A stretch of 64,000 nucleotides of DNA from NCBI GenBank assembly GCA_050084515.1, contig CM114274.1, positions 8,866,001 to 8,930,000 of the forward strand, read 5' to 3'. The notes below the pieces were generated by a model. The model searched no databases. It saw only the letters and a program-made list of their open reading frames with translations, and was not told where the DNA came from. Every line of letters starts with the position of its first letter. Position 1 is the stretch's first letter. Origin of the DNA: Blasia pusilla. Taxonomy: Eukaryota > Marchantiophyta > Marchantiopsida > Blasiales. Positions 60,056 to 64,000 of the stretch are shown piece after piece. The translations under genes were made by a program, and so were the position numbers.

Positions 60056-62026
60056 CTAGAGGTTGGCAGCTTCCACGGCGTTGCTCGCTTTGATAAGGAC
60101 GATCTTCTTCCCGAAAACGCTGTATGACCATCCCGGGGCTTGGCGATCGATTGGATTCGTGCGTATGAGGAACAGTACGATCAAACCCAAGACGAGTGCG
60201 CCGAGAATCCAGTTGAAGTTGGATGTGTAAGCGTCATCGAACGCACCGGGAGGATAAGTCTGGCCTGCAGGGAGAGCGGCAGGCTTGTGCAGGTCGAATA
60301 GATGCGTGAATACCAAACCACCACCGACACCACCTCCTGCCCATGCTGACAGGATGATCCCATGAAGAGCACCGATGTTGTACGGGCCGAACATGTCAGT
60401 CAGGAAGCACGCAATGGTACCAATCCCACCCCCATACACAAACGTCATGGTCCAGATGGCAGCGCGGAAGCCGCCATAGTTTTTGGTGCTGATGATTTGG
60501 GGCAAGATGGCTACGATGATGACCTGCGTTACCAAAGTGAAGGCGAAGACGCATTTGCGAGAAAACGGAGGTCTCACGTTGAATGTTTTGATCAAGAAAT
60601 CGCTCGTCATGGAGAGGACCAAGCGTCCGACAAGGTCGAAAATTCCATTGATGGATACGATGTTTGTTCCTTCACTTCTCGTCTGCCCGAACAGATCTTG
60701 CGCCATGTTGGCGAGTCTGGAAAGCACCACGAGACCGAAGACCTGGTTGGCGAAGAATACGAGGTACATGAAGCCGAATTCGGGAGTAAATATGGACTGG
60801 ATGAGACTCATCTTAACGACCGTCCATTCAGATTTGGCACTGTCGGGAGCACTTTTCGCTCTACTTTCCCTTTCCCTTCCGTTTTCCAGGTAATCAAGGC
60901 TCTGAGTGAAGGTGCCCTCCAATTGCTCGCTCAGAGCTCTGCTAATCTTGTCGTTGTCGTTCTCGACCTGCACCGCCTTCTCACCGTTCATCTGCAGGCC
61001 CCCTGCGGCGAAGTTGTTTGGAGGGGTGCGCATGAGGATGCCGGACATTAGCATGGTCCCCGCAAGAATTGCCCCGAGGATGGCGAAAGTCTGTGGGAGG
61101 TGGACGGCGTCCGTGAGAGGCAGGTACAGTTTACTCCAGACAATGGAACCCGCGCCGAATCCAGCAACGGAGAAACCAGAGGCCAGACCTCGATAATCGG
61201 GGAAGAACTTCTGGAGTGGAGAAATGGGTGATATGAAAGTGACGCCGAGACCGAAACCTCCCAGAATACCATAGCCAATGTACACACCAACGATGGATTT
61301 TCTCAGCAATGAGAAAGCTGCCACGCCTTGGCCACAGCCAAACATCGCAGATCCCAGCAACACAGCTCTGCGAGGCCCGTTCCGCTCCACCCACGGCCCC
61401 ATAATCATAGCAGTCATTCCCAGCATGCCTGCAATCACGAATGGAACAAACCACAGCTCAATTCCACGTTTTCCCATCGCTCCTTGCAGAAGTTTCAGTA
61501 CATCATTCAAGAATCCAACGCGACTGCGGGAAACCGAGACCACCATCTGTAACCTGGCAACTAATCGATACGTTTGACACCTTCAAACTAAAGCTAGAGT
61601 TATTCGAAGATATCTCTCTCTACCCGGAAACGATAGGAAGGGGGGTGAATCATAAACCAACGAGATCCACCATACCAAGTTATGATCACACAGTATCCAG
61701 AGAGTGAATATGGCAGACGACGTACCGACTGTCATGTAGAAGGTGTTCGGCGCCTTGTTTGCGGTCTTCGTTCCATATATGAGAACGTCGATGGGGGCGT
61801 TGAAATTAGACCAGGCGTACAGAGAGCCGCAGCAGAACTGAATGACGAAAGCAGAAAAAAATAGCATCCATCGATTGAATGGTATGAGTTTCCAGTAAAG
61901 GAACAAATACGTCTCCCGCTCTTGCTGGGCCGCCGATTTCAAAACCGGATTCACAGTCCAGTGATTGACTAGCAATCGTACCAACACGTTCTTCGAGCTC
62001 GCAGGATCCGTCTCCGCGCCCGCCAT
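60056..62026 (-). CDS. OFA-like major facilitator transporter, gene B (two exons)
   Basis: Exon 1 is 62026-61726 and exon 2 is 61428-60056. The 297-bp intron starts GTACGTC and ends TTGCAG, in the same phase 1 Gly codon as gene A. The product is 557 aa. Landmarks: RWMLFFSAFVIQFCCGSLYA (TM1), GPWVERNGPRRA (MFS motif A), FFPDYRGLASGFSVAGFGAG, LFGQTRSEGTNIVSINGIFD, MFGPYNIGALHGIILSAWAG and a C-terminus ending GKKIVLIKASNAVEAANL. A central charged loop (NGEKAVQVENDNDK to SAPDSAKSE) differs most from gene A. There are no breaks. It is probably a plasma- or endomembrane carrier for a small organic anion; the substrate is not shown. Confidence 0.92.
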
Positions 62027-62749
62027 GTCGCCTCGACAGATGTTGTTCGAGGCAGATCTGGTGAACAGATTCTCCCCCTAAAACAGGCAGTTCGACACCT
62101 TCAACATAACCCAAACCAGCACGCATTCGCGCGTGACATCCAAACACTTTTCGAAATTCTTTTCACCGATCGCAGACCCCAACTCAGACTCCAACTCAAG
62201 GCTTCTTCCACACCAACCTCCGATTGTTATCAGAACCTCATGTGTTCAAACATAGCGCACACCCGTGCTGCTGGCCTTGGCGGCTCCTTACAGCTCCAGC
62301 CTGCGAATCGGCCCAGACCACAATATCCACGCACCAGGATTGCGCAGTCCAGCTGATGATGATGGTCCAACCCGCAGCCATCTCTTGCCGACTCCTGTCC
62401 CGAATTATACTATCGAAAAAAGGCGAAATCGACAAGCACAACGGAATTCCACGCAGGTCTGCATGAGCCCTCGATCCGGCACGGGCCATGTTCCCGACTG
62501 TGGATGCTGAAATCATTCCGAGATACAGTTTCTGGTTCGTCACGCTCATCACATGACTGTTTCGAGCTCGTTGACGACCATTAGGCCGCATTACAACTTC
62601 TTTTCGTAGGCGTTTCAAACAACAGCTAGACTCGTGTTTGAAGAATTCATTTTTTATGTAAGAATAAGTAAGGGGCCGTTAATTATTAATTTAAGTTAAC
62701 ATGTGACAAGCCAAATTATTAACTATTCCTTTATTTAAATTGGACACGC
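62027..62749. promoter_or_regulatory. Upstream flank of MFS gene B
   Basis: Presumed 5' UTR and promoter side. ORFs on both strands near 62238-62618 have no domain. No promoter motif can be placed with confidence. The last 120 bases turn AT-rich. Confidence 0.35.
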
Positions 62750-63390
62750 TTGAGAACATTGCGACCGAGGATCACTTATTCGTGCCGATCTCTACATGAC
62801 ACGAGAGGTTGAGGTGGTGGTGGCGGACGTGGTAGTCACAGATCCTACGCGGGAGGCAGTGCAAGCCCAAGTGGTGGCCCAAGGGCGAATGCTACAAGGA
62901 GGAGCGGCGGCGGCGGCGAAGAAGACACATATCTAGAGTCGACTTCACGAGGGACACATCTTCATCCCCCTGGCCATAGAGATGTATGGGGCTATGGGGG
63001 AGAGGTTTGACTAGTTCCTTACGGACTGCGCCCATCATCTCCACTCGAGAAATGGGTTGTCCTTAGCTACTGCGATTCTCTATTGTAGGCAGCGGGTCTC
63101 CATAGCCTTGCAGCATGCCCAGGCTAATGGGCTTTTGCGGCGGGCTCAGGCTGTGGGAGACGCCGGCGTTAGAGGCCCACTTAGTAGTAGTCATAGCTCT
63201 CTTGTTGTTGCTGATATTGTCTCTACTGTTGGTGAGTTTCGTCGTTAGGGGGGGGAATGCCTCCTTCTTCCTTTTCTGGTCTTGTTGTGGCCTTCACGTT
63301 TTGACTCTTTGAGTCCCCCTCTTTTGTACTTACGATGGGTTTTCCATCACTCGTTTTTATCCAAGTGCACCTTTCTACTTATGGAGAAAA
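62750..63390 (+). mobile_element. 5'-truncated non-LTR element, C-terminal ORF and 3' tail
   Basis: Homology to 55660-56150 begins near 62750 (TREVEVVVADVVVTDPTREA, then EGHIFIPLAIEMYGAMGERF and FLTDCAHHLHSRNGLSLATA). It continues beyond that copy with RQRVSIALQHAQANGLLRRA and SSSHSSLVVADIVSTVGEFR, ending in a stop at 63246-63248. The tail follows: GGAATGCCTCCTTC, GTGGCCTTCACG, GAGTCCCCCTC, GATGGGTTTTCCATCACTCG. A TAG at 63013 and one near 62933 break the frame. No target duplication was found. Confidence 0.75.
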
Positions 63391-64000
63391 ATAATGGGAC
63401 AAGGCAAATCAAATTGGACACCCTTTTCAAACATTATGAATTAAGAACACTTGTATAAAACGAGTGAGTGGCCATGATAATATTATTAAATTATTAAACA
63501 TGTGATACTCTAAAAGATGGAAAAAAAATTTAAATTTATTATTATTGGAGAGTTTAGAACACTTCTCCTCTTTGGGCACTTTCAATCACGGAGATTGTAT
63601 GGTCACTTGGTCCAAGCTAATTTGAGAATCAATAGTTTTGGAGGTTAGTTAAATTATTAATTTTGGGATAATTATCTTATGCATAATATGGGCATCCACC
63701 CATACAATAATACATAATTTGTGCTCGTGCGATATACAAATGCATAATTTTTGAATTACGCATCTTAAATGTACCATTGAATTTGAGCCATCCTATTGGC
63801 TGAAAAGGACATGGGTCAAAAGTAGAGGTAATCTCAAAATAAAAAGGCACTCTCCAATAATAATATAGATGTTAATAATATTAATTGGTATGTAAAGGAA
63901 TTTGGACTTAACTAAAACTTACTACTTTGAAGTGCTATCATAATATTATTATACTAAATCGGTTATTCATTATTTATGCTATATGTAACATTGCACTCAT
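63391..64000. other. AT-rich end of the window with a 17-bp inverted repeat
   Basis: TATTATTATTGGAGAGT at 63537-63553 is the exact reverse complement of 63849-63865, with 295 bp between. The right arm extended (ATCTATATTATTATTGGAG, minus strand) equals the start of the Helitron at 21293, so related elements may be nested here. No gene is seen. Confidence 0.5.

Noticed and set aside
61430-61546. Upstream ATG at 61546 as the start of MFS gene B
   Set aside because: The extra codons are intron sequence; the exon at 62026-61726 plus a TTGCAG acceptor restores the same structure as gene A.

Overview
The window looks like a land-plant-type nuclear genome, probably a non-seed plant or a close relative. 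The evidence is spliced genes with GT-AG introns, TC...CTAG Helitron ends, hAT and Ty3-type elements, and a very AT-rich, gene-poor background. The species itself cannot be read from the sequence.

Real host genes are few. The last two exons of an unidentified Cys-containing protein lie at 13-412 (+). Two paralogous two-exon MFS transporters of the oxalate/formate-antiporter-like (OFA) type lie on the minus strand at 24097-26047 and 60056-62026. They share intron position, phase and almost the same intron length (298 and 297 bp). An orphan first exon may lie at 56617-56769 (-). Nearly everything else is mobile DNA in various states of decay.

The main discovery is a Ty3/gypsy-type retroelement that carries a DNMT3-like cytosine-5 DNA methyltransferase inside its polyprotein, between the protease and the reverse transcriptase, and a PHD finger at the end of its integrase. 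Two copies are present. The left copy (9118-17809, minus) sits inside a hAT transposase gene whose reading frame resumes on the other side. The right copy (44450-54587, plus) sits inside a non-LTR-type reverse transcriptase. Domain order in both is gag with two zinc knuckles, linker, retropepsin-like domain, methyltransferase, RT, RNase H, integrase, PHD. Both copies are broken. Many stops in the right copy are CAG to TAG changes relative to the left, as expected from deamination of methylated CHG sites.

The ends of this element are odd: the left copy is bounded by a target duplication but has no matching long terminal repeats. A 1154-bp relative with related ends and a perfect 5-bp target duplication lies at 2741-3894 in an old tandem array.

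Layout: 1-412 gene end; 413-2380 unassigned; 2380-4655 tandem array plus inserted element; 4656-8350 AT-rich DNA with several non-LTR tails and a 226-bp tandem duplication; 8351-19160 hAT split by the left methyltransferase element; 19160-24096 unassigned DNA with a Helitron; 24097-26047 MFS gene A; 26048-43866 AT-rich gene desert with Helitrons, inverted repeats and an integrase fragment; 43867-56150 non-LTR RT split by the right methyltransferase element; 56150-60055 mostly unassigned; 60056-62026 MFS gene B; 62027-64000 promoter side, another non-LTR 3' end and AT-rich DNA.
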